A model generated the notes under the pieces. The model saw only the letters and a program-made list of their open reading frames with translations, was not told the origin of the DNA and made no database searches. A stretch of 19,100 bases of DNA from CAZINM01 sp964540605 (GTDB lineage: Bacteria; Patescibacteriota; Dojkabacteria; SC72; JAHDCA01): the NCBI GenBank assembly GCA_964540605.1, contig CAZINM010000016.1:1-19100 (forward strand). Direction: 5' to 3'. How positions within the stretch are numbered: the first letter of the stretch is position 1; each line of letters opens with the position of its first letter. This document shows, in pieces, positions 6,962-15,475 of the stretch. A program made the position numbers and the translations under genes.

Positions 6962-9301
6962 TTATTTTTTAGCGAAACTATCACTGATTCCCAATGTTAT
7001 CCTCAATGATAGGTATAGAAATATCACTCCAATTACTGCTGGATAGAACCACCAAGGTAATATGTACAGATATCTCATCCAAATAATGAAGATCTCGATA
7101 AATAAATAAACGAAAGAAACAAATTTTAGTAACTTATATTTTTTAAGATGTCCAAAAATTATGAATATCAAAGCTATAAAAATTAGTAAAAATCCTTGTA
7201 TTAAATTAAATGGATGAGGATCAAGTATTGATTGGACCAATGCAATGTTCATGGGTAATGTTAAAGTCAAAAATAGAAAGATCTGTGATATAAGTTTGCT
7301 TGATCTTTCAGATTTGCAAGAAACAAACAATGTAAGCATCACAACTGGGAATGCGTATAGTTGAGCATTTGCATATTTAGGCGTGTCAGACAGATTTATT
7401 AGATGCCAGAATATTAATATCAAACTAACTGGTGCAATGTATTTAAATATCGAGCCTTTGTTCGGTGAGAATAAGAATATGATCCCTAGTAGAACATAAA
7501 AGATCACAATTTTATGATCCTCAAAGTTAATAGTTAGAAATGAAAAAAGCAATAGTACTGATGCAATAATAATTACTGATCTTTTGATATTTTGGAAAAG
7601 ATCGTAAGTAAGACCTTCTTTCAATCCTACTATTTTTCCAATTCTCCAAAGATTTCCAATAAATGCTAATACAACACCATTTAAAATGAGTAATTCGATA
7701 CCTGAGATCTTATATAAGTATGCGATTGCTGTAGTCGTAATAACTGTTAGAGCGGTTATTGGAAATCCAAAAAGAGAGGTGTTGTGAAGATATGTCATGA
7801 TGATCATTAAGATCAGCAAGTATACAGAGATCGAGATATTTAATATCGAAGAAGCGATTGATAGTATAACTGCCATTGTTAAGAGGAATAACGAATTGAA
7901 CGAGGTATATCTAGTCATCTGTAATTTATGCGATAAAAGAGTTTCAATAAAAGATACTGTCGCAGGAATAACCAGTATCAATGCAAAAATATTTTGATTG
8001 TAAACCGCAGTTGAATAATTGAGATCAAGTGAATAAAGAATAGAAATTATTGCTAAGATCTGTAGGACAGGTTCTATCGTTCTCATCTTGTAGAAGTTAT
8101 ATCTACATGCTTTTAGAGCGATAAATATTTGTAATACCAAAAGCGTTATGCCAATAGTGAATGGGTCGAAGTTCTCAACATAAAAAGGTTTTATGAACAT
8201 GAAAAGAAGAGATCCAATGAATCCACTTAATAGCATAGGAAATATAAATCTCCTCAGTGTTGAATTGTTATAAACTGTTGTGAACGATAAAACTCCAGCT
8301 CCAACAAAACATATTAATGAAATTGCCCAAGCATGATATGAGGAAGCACCCAGTAAGAGTAAAGATGATACAAGGATCGATCTCCATGGGAAAAGTAGAC
8401 CTTCTAAGATCAAGGTGATGCTTCTTTTATCAAAGAGCTTTACTAGAATTGTAAAGATAAGTGGGATAAAAAGTGTTCCGATATTAGCTAAAGTTTCTTT
8501 TGTAGTATCAATATTAAATTGATTGATCACCACAAAGAACATATGCATTATCCCTAGAATGATCACTGAAATTCGTAATATTGGTAATACAGACTTTGCG
8601 TAATTCTCATCTTTTCTTAAGAAGAATCTGAATCCAAGATAGATAAGTAGTAATAAAATCATAATAAATGGATATACATAGATCTTGTTCTCAAAAGCGG
8701 TAGGTCCTGATAGACAAGCACCTGCAATAATTAATGCTGTTCCTAAAGATAGATAAATTTTCGAATTAAAGAATTTGTAGTAAATCAATGAAATAGCTGA
8801 TGTGAAAATTGTTAAGAGAAGGTAATAGTCAGTTGATTTTAATGAAGAATAGATAGACAGATTTTTTGACCAAAATCTTATCCCAAAGTAAAAGATAGAA
8901 AGTAAAGTTAAGTTTAAGAGGATCTTGTGTGATCTGAAAAACCTTTTCGTTTGGGGAATTATGAATATGGCACCAAAATGAACTATCAACAATATTATTA
9001 AATACCATTTGGTCATGCTTCGATCGGCAATGAACTGGTGTGAAAAGCCAAGAAAAAGAGATGATAACCAGATGAGAATAATTGACGAATTTAGGAAGAA
9101 TACCCCAGGATCAAATACTTTTGGCTTTTTTAATTTCTTTTTAATATTTTTTTGAGATATTTGTACTACTTTCGAACTTTTCTGACCTTTTGAGTTAAAC
9201 GACTTAATAAGTTTGGTTATGATGAAAATTAAGCCAATAACAGCCAAGACATTCCATAGAAGGAGAAATGTTGATGTAGTTATTAATATGAGCAGTTCCA
9301 T
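6962..9301 (-). CDS. Large polytopic membrane protein, unknown function
   Basis: A 779-residue, extremely hydrophobic protein with an estimated 20 or more transmembrane helices along its whole length. One helix comes first (about residues 4-30), followed by a basic cytoplasmic linker of about 40 residues rich in Lys and Ser, then nearly continuous membrane segments. No catalytic motif or transporter signature stands out. It superficially resembles other very hydrophobic multi-span proteins such as DUF2339-type, but I cannot assign it to a family. It is the first gene of a two-gene unit with the beta-propeller protein. Its ATG sits 6 nt after a -10 box, so the mRNA is probably leaderless. Reality of the gene is well supported by its length, composition and flanks; function is open. 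Confidence 0.85.
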   Translation of the reverse strand: MELLILITTSTFLLLWNVLAVIGLIFIITKLIKSFNSKGQKSSKVVQISQKNIKKKLKKPKVFDPGVFFLNSSIILIWLSSLFLGFSHQFIADRSMTKWYLIILLIVHFGAIFIIPQTKRFFRSHKILLNLTLLSIFYFGIRFWSKNLSIYSSLKSTDYYLLLTIFTSAISLIYYKFFNSKIYLSLGTALIIAGACLSGPTAFENKIYVYPFIMILLLLIYLGFRFFLRKDENYAKSVLPILRISVIILGIMHMFFVVINQFNIDTTKETLANIGTLFIPLIFTILVKLFDKRSITLILEGLLFPWRSILVSSLLLLGASSYHAWAISLICFVGAGVLSFTTVYNNSTLRRFIFPMLLSGFIGSLLFMFIKPFYVENFDPFTIGITLLVLQIFIALKACRYNFYKMRTIEPVLQILAIISILYSLDLNYSTAVYNQNIFALILVIPATVSFIETLLSHKLQMTRYTSFNSLFLLTMAVILSIASSILNISISVYLLILMIIMTYLHNTSLFGFPITALTVITTTAIAYLYKISGIELLILNGVVLAFIGNLWRIGKIVGLKEGLTYDLFQNIKRSVIIIASVLLLFSFLTINFEDHKIVIFYVLLGIIFLFSPNKGSIFKYIAPVSLILIFWHLINLSDTPKYANAQLYAFPVVMLTLFVSCKSERSSKLISQIFLFLTLTLPMNIALVQSILDPHPFNLIQGFLLIFIALIFIIFGHLKKYKLLKFVSFVYLFIEIFIIWMRYLYILPWWFYPAVIGVIFLYLSLRITLGISDSFAKK

Positions 9302-9307
9302 AATGAT

Positions 9308-9336
9308 ATTGTATCAATAAGGGATTGATTAGTTAA
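9308..9336 (-). promoter_or_regulatory. Probable leaderless promoter for the membrane protein gene
   Basis: On the minus strand TTAACT (9336-9331), a 17-bp spacer and TACAAT (9313-9308) precede the ATG at 9301, with only ATCATT between. Transcription would start at or next to the A of the ATG. The -35 box overlaps the last codons of the CoA-binding gene. Confidence 0.6.
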
Positions 9337-9715
9337 TCTTATTATCCATCTGGTTCCTTTGCACCATGATACAGGCGTTACTTATGCATGATATCCCATT
9401 CTCGTGACAAAATTGTATTGCGGACACTTCTTCACTTCCAGGTTGCATCCATATATTTTTAATTCCATTTCTTAAAGCCTCTTTAACTATTTCTTTTGTA
9501 ACTTCAGGCTTTACAACCATAATTGCCACATCGATCTTTTCTTTTATATCAGAAAGTGTCTTGTATGATCTAACTCCAAGTATTACTTTTTCATTAATGT
9601 TTACCGGTAAAACTTTGTAGCCTGATTCGAGCAGATCTCGAAAAACTTTGAAACCATATTTTTCTTCACTATCTGAAGCATCTACAACTGCATAAATATA
9701 ATTTTTTGAGATCAT
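9329..9715 (-). CDS. CoA-binding domain protein (CoA_binding_2, YccU-like)
   Basis: A 128-residue Rossmann-fold protein. Recognisable family pieces are YIYAVVDASDSEEKYGFKVF near the N-terminus, GYKVLPVN, a KTLSDIKEKIDVAIMVVKPE segment, IWMQPGSEE and the closing SNACIMVQ. Small stand-alone members of this family bind CoA, and their physiological role is poorly known. The usual VVGAS loop is VVDAS here, with Asp replacing Gly in the nucleotide-binding turn. The start chosen is ATG at 9715: the photolyase stop TAA (9719-9717) is one base away, so the junction reads TAAAATG and reinitiation is likely. A GTG or TTG further upstream would add 20 residues inside the photolyase gene and is less likely. 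A link to DNA repair is suggested only by the coupling. Confidence 0.88.
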   Translation of the reverse strand: MISKNYIYAVVDASDSEEKYGFKVFRDLLESGYKVLPVNINEKVILGVRSYKTLSDIKEKIDVAIMVVKPEVTKEIVKEALRNGIKNIWMQPGSEEVSAIQFCHENGISCISNACIMVQRNQMDNKIN

Positions 9716-9716
9716 T

Positions 9717-11063
9717 TTATTGTTTAATAAACTTATTGATATATTGTTCAGTGTCAAACTTCCTTTTGCAACCATTGTAATTCATATAGCGGATCATTCC
9801 AAAGGTCTCTCTCTCCATCCAAGGTCTATCGTGGACTCCCCCTATTGACCAAGCTATGCCTGTGTATCCATTAGGATCTCTCCCGTCTATTGAATAATGA
9901 TCGTTAAGATAAATAGCTATTGAAATTGCATCTTCTGGAGATCTACTCCACTCTAAGATCTTTTTTGCCCAATACATTCTCAAGTAACCATGCATTTTTG
10001 CCGTTTCTGTTAATTCTTTTTGGGCTGCATTCCACAAATCGTCATGAGTTTGGGCGTTTTCAAATTGTTCTCTGGTGTAAATAAATTCCCTTTTATCTTT
10101 TCTGTGTTTATCCAAAGTTTTTTTAGCCCAGTTCGGAAAGCCCTCAAATAAATCGTAATTGCTGTTGTAGTAGCAGAAGTTGTCAGCTAATTCTTTACGA
10201 ATGATCAATTCTTCAAGAAAAGTTGCTTTTACATCGTCAGGGATATCTGATGTTTTTATCTGTAAGGCAATTCTTTGAGAGGAGATCTGTCCAAAATGAA
10301 GATATGGAGAAAGACCGGAAACAAGATCTTTATTAGGATCATTCTTGAACTGACCGTAATTTATTAGTTTATCTTTTATGAAATTCTTAAGATGGATCTC
10401 GGCTTTCTGTGATCCTGAAGGTAAATGATATTTCTTGCTTATGCCTATATTTGCATATTTATCCGTTATGTCAGCCCAATCATTCCCATCATAATTTGAT
10501 CTTGAGGAGTTTTTTATGGGTTCTAATTTTGGATATTCGGTCAGATAAGCATCTATTATCTTGTTATATTTTGATCTCAAGGTATAAGCAGAGTACTCCT
10601 GTTTATTTGATGCTTCCCATACAGGTATAATATTGTGTGAATCTATGATCTCAAAAGGGTTCTTGATTTTTTCAGCAATTTTCTTTTTCCAATCGATAGC
10701 TATTTTTAGGGGTGAAAGATCGGTTATCAAAGCACCTATATTATTTTGATCGATATATTTGGGAATTACGAGATCTGGATCGCCGAAAAGAATTTGAAAA
10801 GGAATATTTAATTTGTGTAATTCTTCTTCAACCTCTTTTAATCCAGAGATCATGAAATCATAATGAAGTGCATTGGCATCTAGAAAATCATTTTGAAGAA
10901 CAAATATTACAGATAATCCAACATTATTTTGAGTAGCAAGTTCATAAGCTCGAATTAATGCCCAATTGTCAGAAACTCTTTGATCTCGCGACATCCAATA
11001 TGCAATTCCGCCTTTTTCATATTTTGTATTTATAAGTTTTTTAATTCGCTTCTCATTAAACAT
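9717..11063 (-). CDS. phr: Class II CPD photolyase (deoxyribodipyrimidine photo-lyase)
   Basis: The enzyme repairs cyclobutane pyrimidine dimers in DNA using blue or near-UV light and FAD. The 448-residue length fits. Class II markers are clear: YWMSRDQRVSDNWALIRAYE near residues 22-41, and SIDGRDPNGYTGIAWSIGG followed by HDRPWMERETFGMIRYMNYN near the C-terminus (FAD-binding half). The antenna-domain fold is in the first about 170 residues. I chose ATG at 11063; an in-frame TTG at 11081 would add six residues. No SD is seen. It starts 22 bp after the VCBS-like gene and is followed one base later by the CoA-binding gene. Class II enzymes are patchy in bacteria and common in archaea and eukaryotes, so horizontal acquisition is possible. 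The gene shows no truncation, so I expect an active enzyme. Confidence 0.95.
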   Translation of the reverse strand: MFNEKRIKKLINTKYEKGGIAYWMSRDQRVSDNWALIRAYELATQNNVGLSVIFVLQNDFLDANALHYDFMISGLKEVEEELHKLNIPFQILFGDPDLVIPKYIDQNNIGALITDLSPLKIAIDWKKKIAEKIKNPFEIIDSHNIIPVWEASNKQEYSAYTLRSKYNKIIDAYLTEYPKLEPIKNSSRSNYDGNDWADITDKYANIGISKKYHLPSGSQKAEIHLKNFIKDKLINYGQFKNDPNKDLVSGLSPYLHFGQISSQRIALQIKTSDIPDDVKATFLEELIIRKELADNFCYYNSNYDLFEGFPNWAKKTLDKHRKDKREFIYTREQFENAQTHDDLWNAAQKELTETAKMHGYLRMYWAKKILEWSRSPEDAISIAIYLNDHYSIDGRDPNGYTGIAWSIGGVHDRPWMERETFGMIRYMNYNGCKRKFDTEQYINKFIKQ

Positions 11064-11085
11064 AAAGATATTGTTGACCAAATTA

Positions 11086-11982
11086 TTAGTAAGAATATTG
11101 GATCGAATGAACTATTATATACTTTTTAGAATTAGCTTCTTCAATTTCTAAACCTTCATACCTTCCTACTACACTTCTCCACTCATTTGAAAATCCCCAA
11201 CCATTCCACTTCCAAACAGCAAAATAATTACCACGGCAGAAAGGTTTACTATAATAATTTCCCTCAATTACGATCAATTCATTTTTTCCATCTTTATCGA
11301 TATCAGAGAACTTAAATTCACAATTAGGTTGGGATAAATTTGATGAACACCAGATCTGTTTGATCTCATTATTTATCAGGCTTAGAACGAAGAAATGATT
11401 TTTTATGCTCATATCATTCTTCTCGATCCAAAAAGGTTTTGAAGTTCCAAAATTCCCTGCTTTCCAAAGAGATAGATTTATTTTGACTATTCCATCATTG
11501 TTCGAATCTGCAAGAACAAAATCATCTATCCACCACTCTCTTGGAGATTGCCAGACAAGGATATTATTTTCAGATATTTTCAAAATTCCTTTCTCCAACA
11601 GATAGATCTCATTAATTGAATTATTATTTAGATCTGATCGTTCATATTTGTAGCTATTCTGAAAATTTTTAAGAACTTTCGCTAGATCAGAACTTTCAAT
11701 TTTGAAAGCTTTATCTAATTCATCCCAATAATAATGGTTTGTATAAGTTTGTTGAGAATTCAATAATGCTCTTGATGATTGAATTTCTGTGTCAGATGAC
11801 ATTGGAAGTTTATCAGATCTATTTTGCTGGAGGATCTTTTGCAATAAAAAACCATCAAAATTCTCTTCTCCCTTTTGAACAGTTACGAAATATGACGAAT
11901 ATCTATTAGTACTGCCAATGAAAATAGCGAAAAAAAGCGCTAAAAAAACTAACAAACTAGTAGCAATTTTATTCACACCCAT
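11086..11982 (-). CDS. Anchored VCBS/FG-GAP-like repeat protein, unknown function
   Basis: A 298-residue protein with an N-terminal signal anchor (about residues 6-24) and an extracytoplasmic remainder. Three segments have the calcium-loop pattern of FG-GAP/VCBS repeats: DLNNNSINEI (117-126), DSNNDGIVKI (159-168) and DIDKDGKNEL (227-236). Each is followed by a hydrophobic strand. Between them is SLWKAGNFGTSKPFW (about 171-185). Such repeats build partial beta-propellers that bind ligands or Ca2+. Three units are too few for a full propeller, so it may be a fragment-type or oligomeric propeller. The ATG at 11982 lies one base after the TAA of the DUF3160 gene (TAAAATG again), which implies tight co-translation with that surface protein. 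Its function is unknown. Confidence 0.8.
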   Translation of the reverse strand: MGVNKIATSLLVFLALFFAIFIGSTNRYSSYFVTVQKGEENFDGFLLQKILQQNRSDKLPMSSDTEIQSSRALLNSQQTYTNHYYWDELDKAFKIESSDLAKVLKNFQNSYKYERSDLNNNSINEIYLLEKGILKISENNILVWQSPREWWIDDFVLADSNNDGIVKINLSLWKAGNFGTSKPFWIEKNDMSIKNHFFVLSLINNEIKQIWCSSNLSQPNCEFKFSDIDKDGKNELIVIEGNYYSKPFCRGNYFAVWKWNGWGFSNEWRSVVGRYEGLEIEEANSKKYIIVHSIQYSY

Positions 11983-11983
11983 T

Positions 11984-14326
11984 TTATTCAGCTATAAATG
12001 CATCTGTCCAAGAAGGTAGATCTGGTGCTTCACCTGAATTTAATAGATCTCGCCATTTTTTATCTGTTAATCTATCACTCATAGGCCATGCAAATTCATA
12101 ATATGAATACACGCCACCTCTAGCAATTCTTAATTCACCATCGATAGGAAATACTACATAGATCTCATAAATTCTTCCTGTACCTTCTTCTAAGACTAAG
12201 CCATTTGGATCAGTTGCAACATCAGCAACAATAGCTGAAGGATTCTCACTCAAATAATCTCTCTGACTTGTAGAGTTTTCAAACTCTGGCTCATCTTTGT
12301 TAACTTCTAACCAGAAATGCTCTAATTGCCCACCGTAGGTACGAATAAGCTCATAATCATTATCAGACAGATCCTCATTATTCAGTTCTTTTTCTGAAAT
12401 TGTTTTCAAAGACAATGCTAATTCCTCTAATTTGCTAAGGTTTTCTTCCATACTATCTGTTAGCAGATCTCTTGAGTTCAATCCTTCACTTGTCATTTTT
12501 AATAAAGAAGCTAATCGTCCGTAAACTTGCGGATTCGGCTCAACATATCCACGATCATCTTTCTCATCAGGCATTCCTGCTCCCATCTCAGCATAAACCT
12601 GTTTAGCATAAAGGATCGTATCATGTTTAAGCTCGGTCCAATTACCTAAAAATGTATTAAGTTCTTTTCGTGTCCAAGCATCATTTTGCATAAAGGAAGG
12701 ATAACCATCATCTTTTTCAGTTAGAAGTGGCTGTAGCTGATATAACCAGCCCCAGTACAAATTTTGAGTCCAGATTTCAGTGCTTAATCCTGTGACATGC
12801 TCTTTCATTTTCGACATGTTCTCCGAGTAGCAGGCATATTCAGTTTCTCCCATGTCATCAAGGATACTTAATGCTTCCTCAGAACCCATTGTTGCCGGTA
12901 CATCCAAGCCTTTAGGAAGGCATCTCGCTCCTGATAAACAACTTGTTACTGTTGGATCGAAATCTTCACATGATGTTGTTTTATCTCCAACTTCCCTATA
13001 AACAAGTCGCTGAAAAATTGATGCGTCAATGGTGAATCTTTGCCCCATAAATCTAAATCCTTTGATCTCTTCTTCTCTATCTTCTTGCAAAGAAGCTTCA
13101 AATATCGGCATTGAGTTGATTTGAGGAGGTTCAAGAGATTCTGTCTCATCTATGAAAGCATTTAAACTTTCTTCATCGTTAGCAATATCTTCTACTGTCA
13201 CACTCTCCCCATAAACATGCTCTACCAGATCTTTGAATTGGTAGTAGGTAATATCATCACTTTTACCAACAAAAAAATTGATAGGCTCATAGATTTTATC
13301 CCAACTTTCCTGGTTTTCTCCGTCATTAAGTGCAAGAGTTATAAGTAATGCAGATCTAACCTCATCAGGATTTTTCATTCTGAAAGTGATGCGTCCGTAC
13401 CACATCATTGATTTGAAATAAGCTTTTAGTTCATTAGATTTATCATAATGTCCTCTCGGGATATATTGGGTATAGTCCTCTTTTAAAGCTTCTAATGACA
13501 AAGGACCTTGAGGTGTTTCAATAGTTGCACCCTCCTCCATACCAATATTCATAACAGGAGACTCTTCAATTTTTGCGTGAGCTTCAATATAGTTAAGCTC
13601 TTGATCCACTTCATCAGCTACAATTGATGGTATATCTACCGATGGATCAAGTAATATACTGGCCACAGTGAAGAAGCCAACATTTCTTTTGGCAGCATTT
13701 TCCCACTCTGTACCTTTAAGCGTGTCATATTGATCTAATGTCTCTGTTAGCATATTAGTGTTTAGTTGTTCTAGTTCGGAAACAAGCTTCTGTTCCTCCA
13801 ATTGTTTAAGAAGAAAATCAAACATTAGATGGTAATTGTGCAGCATTGAATCTGTTGTAACAAAGTTTGGGATATAATCGTATCGATTGCTTTCATATAA
13901 AGGAAAAAATTCGTTTTCAAAAGATTCTCTAACTACAAAAGCGTTTTGTACTAGTAAGTTTTTTACTGATTGTGAAAAAGTGAAATCCTCAGCATTAGCT
14001 ATATTGCTCAAGTTTTGATCGACAGTATAGGCAGGGATCTTTGGATCAACATCAATAGGAGTTTCCTTATAGGTAGCAAAATTCGAGATAACAACTTCTG
14101 GATTGTAGTTATCGTCAAGATCTTCCGCATTGTTGTCTGTATCATCTCCATCATCATTATTTGATCTAGGTAAGACTGTATATGCAACGAAAGCTGTAAT
14201 TAGAACTAAAACAAAAACCCCAATATATACAAGAAAGTTGCTTTTAGGTTTTGTAGATAATACTGGATCTGTTGCTTTTGCTTTTGTTGAAGGTTGCTTC
14301 CCCTGATCGTTTTTTTTATCTTCCAT
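11984..14326 (-). CDS. DUF3160 domain protein, membrane-anchored
   Basis: A 780-residue protein: a cytoplasmic basic/polar N-terminus (1-30), one transmembrane helix (about 31-52), a very acidic linker (DDGDDTDNNAEDLDDN) and a large extracytoplasmic DUF3160 domain. Family signs are NFVTTDSMLHNYHLMFDFLL (154-173), FRFMGQRFTIDASIFQRLVY (424-443) and LPKGLDVPATMGS (470-482). Cysteines at 453, 463, 469 and 499 cluster around the last motif and could form disulfides outside the cell. DUF3160 has no known biochemical function. The ATG at 14326 has a clear SD (AGGAG, 5 nt away), rare in this window. It begins a probable four-gene operon: DUF3160, VCBS-like protein, photolyase and CoA-binding protein. 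Confidence 0.9.
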   Translation of the reverse strand: MEDKKNDQGKQPSTKAKATDPVLSTKPKSNFLVYIGVFVLVLITAFVAYTVLPRSNNDDGDDTDNNAEDLDDNYNPEVVISNFATYKETPIDVDPKIPAYTVDQNLSNIANAEDFTFSQSVKNLLVQNAFVVRESFENEFFPLYESNRYDYIPNFVTTDSMLHNYHLMFDFLLKQLEEQKLVSELEQLNTNMLTETLDQYDTLKGTEWENAAKRNVGFFTVASILLDPSVDIPSIVADEVDQELNYIEAHAKIEESPVMNIGMEEGATIETPQGPLSLEALKEDYTQYIPRGHYDKSNELKAYFKSMMWYGRITFRMKNPDEVRSALLITLALNDGENQESWDKIYEPINFFVGKSDDITYYQFKDLVEHVYGESVTVEDIANDEESLNAFIDETESLEPPQINSMPIFEASLQEDREEEIKGFRFMGQRFTIDASIFQRLVYREVGDKTTSCEDFDPTVTSCLSGARCLPKGLDVPATMGSEEALSILDDMGETEYACYSENMSKMKEHVTGLSTEIWTQNLYWGWLYQLQPLLTEKDDGYPSFMQNDAWTRKELNTFLGNWTELKHDTILYAKQVYAEMGAGMPDEKDDRGYVEPNPQVYGRLASLLKMTSEGLNSRDLLTDSMEENLSKLEELALSLKTISEKELNNEDLSDNDYELIRTYGGQLEHFWLEVNKDEPEFENSTSQRDYLSENPSAIVADVATDPNGLVLEEGTGRIYEIYVVFPIDGELRIARGGVYSYYEFAWPMSDRLTDKKWRDLLNSGEAPDLPSWTDAFIAE

Positions 14327-14331
14327 ATAAT

Positions 14332-14336
14332 CTCCT
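14332..14336 (-). promoter_or_regulatory. Shine-Dalgarno of the DUF3160 gene
   Basis: AGGAG on the minus strand, 5 nt (ATTAT) before ATG 14326. It is one of only two convincing SD sites in the window. It fixes the start of the DUF3160 gene and shows that the usual anti-SD is used in this organism. Confidence 0.8.
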
Positions 14337-14590
14337 GTGAAAAATTAAAATGATCTATAAATCAAATAGTTAAGTTAGATATATTAAAAAATTTTCGAAA
14401 AAATTGAATGAGGTCTGTTTTATGAACAGAAAAAGTGATATCTTTGGCTTTTGTATGATATGAATCATCGGATCTAATAATCCAAGTATATGATGATTAT
14501 AATATTTTGGGCTGAAGTTTGCGAATTAATTGGCTCTGTAGAAAATTACAGGTGGTTAACTTGTATTTTATCATTTACAAGTGGGTATTT
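14337..14590. other. AT-rich intergenic region with possible promoter and stem-loop
   Basis: This 254-bp gap between the DUF3160 start and the yjjX-like stop codes for nothing visible. A minus-strand TATAAT at 14501-14496 could serve the DUF3160 operon, but no convincing -35 accompanies it. An inverted repeat ACTTGTA / TACAAGT (14559-14565 and 14576-14582, 10-nt loop) lies 8 bp past the yjjX-like stop. It lacks a T-run on the minus strand, so terminator function is doubtful. Confidence 0.4.
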
Positions 14591-15139
14591 TTATTTTGCG
14601 TACAAGTGAGTGTTTTTAAACGGAATTAAAGCTATAATCACAGCAGGTATATATAGAGCTGTTCTTGTAATTAGATCTTCAGTTAAGATCCCAATAGCTC
14701 CGTTTTGTTGTTTTGAATTATTTTTCCCAAAAACGATATCATCAGCTTCACCAAGCTCTTTACCCTGCTCTATCAAAGTGACTACTTTTGGTGGTAAGAA
14801 GAAAGAGGCCGATCGACCCTTTCCTATTTGATCTTTAGATTTAATAAAAACCCAAGCGAATGTCATCATTTCAGGATCATCCTGCTCATCAGATTCAACC
14901 TTTTGAATCCCACCTTCTATTCCCACCCAATAATCTGCTTTCGGATATATTTCATGAGCATTTAGAACACGATTTTTTGCACCCTCCATGGTCTCTTTTT
15001 CTGATATAGGTTGGTCACTTACGCCTGAAGGTACAGAGAGACCTTCAATTTCAAAAGTCTTGTTAGGAAAAACTTGTTGAAATCCTTCAAGGGTTGCATT
15101 TATTTTTACTGGATTTGTTGAGGATACGATTATTTTCAT
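14591..15139 (-). CDS. yjjX: Inosine/xanthosine triphosphatase, DUF84/YjjX family
   Basis: A 182-residue protein of the NTPase_I-T family, which hydrolyses non-canonical ITP and XTP so that they are not built into nucleic acids. Matches include IIVSSTNPVKINA (3-15), SGVSDQPISEKETMEGAKNR (38-57), the GIEGG loop (73-77), GRSASFFLPP (108-117) and NSKQQNGAIGILT (141-153), where family members have a similar Gly-rich loop before the conserved RxxxY (159-163). Length is typical. The ATG at 15139 is preceded by no SD (CCAACTAAAATC). It lies downstream of tRNA-Ser and its tandem repeats on the same strand and might be read through from the tRNA promoter. A separate weak promoter in 15140-15177 cannot be excluded. 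Confidence 0.92.
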   Translation of the reverse strand: MKIIVSSTNPVKINATLEGFQQVFPNKTFEIEGLSVPSGVSDQPISEKETMEGAKNRVLNAHEIYPKADYWVGIEGGIQKVESDEQDDPEMMTFAWVFIKSKDQIGKGRSASFFLPPKVVTLIEQGKELGEADDIVFGKNNSKQQNGAIGILTEDLITRTALYIPAVIIALIPFKNTHLYAK

Positions 15140-15177
15140 GATTTTAGTTGGTTAATCTAAATGCGTTATGATTGCAT

Positions 15178-15352
15178 GGATTCACTTTTCGCTCATTTCA
15201 TTCGCTTCAAGTACATATCGTGTCTTCCAATCGTGCTTCACTTCGTTTGCACTCTTGGGACACAGCTCTGCGAACAAATGGTTTTCATCGACTATCTCTG
15301 CATAACAAAAATATACTTTAGCAAGTATATTTGTGTTATGGCGGAGAGACAG
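15178..15352 (-). repeat. 175-bp tandem repeat, unit 2 (distal to tRNA)
   Basis: This unit and 15353-15527 are head-to-tail copies with a period of exactly 175 bp. I see a single difference: A at 15215 versus G at 15390. The unit holds a 44-nt potential stem-loop (15220-15263), a 40-nt near-perfect hairpin (15301-15340) and a copy of the tRNA-Ser 3' end. The sequence just before it (GCGTTATG at 15163-15170, then GCATGGATTC) resembles a worn end of a further unit. No protein is supported: the period is not a multiple of three, so copies fall in different frames. Confidence 0.95.
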
Positions 15353-15358
15353 GGATTC
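15339..15358 (-). pseudogene. Duplicate of tRNA-Ser 3' tail (20 nt with CCA)
   Basis: Identical to 15514-15533: on the minus strand the last part of the T arm, the 3' acceptor strand TCTCTCC, discriminator G and CCA. Identity stops exactly at the next base on the T-arm side. It cannot fold as a tRNA but keeps the acceptor 3' strand. It may be an attachment-site-like scar or part of the tandem duplication. Confidence 0.9.
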
Positions 15359-15394
15359 ACTTTTCGCTCATTTCATTCGCTTCAAGTACGTATC

Positions 15395-15438
15395 GTGTCT
15401 TCCAATCGTGCTTCACTTCGTTTGCACTCTTGGGACAC
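15395..15438 (-). ncRNA. Potential 44-nt RNA stem-loop in repeat unit (also 15220-15263)
   Basis: On the minus strand three short helices nest in register: GTGTC with GACAC, CCAA with TTGG (2-nt bulge), and GTGC with GCAC around a 12-nt loop, 13 bp in all. Both units have it unchanged. The fold was found by eye, and expression is not shown. Confidence 0.45.
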
Positions 15439-15475
15439 AGCTCTGCGAACAAATGGTTTTCATCGACTATCTCTG

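Noticed and set aside
14559..14582. Intrinsic terminator of the yjjX-like gene
   Set aside because: A 7-bp stem exists, but no T-run follows it on the minus strand. Kept only as a possible stem-loop.
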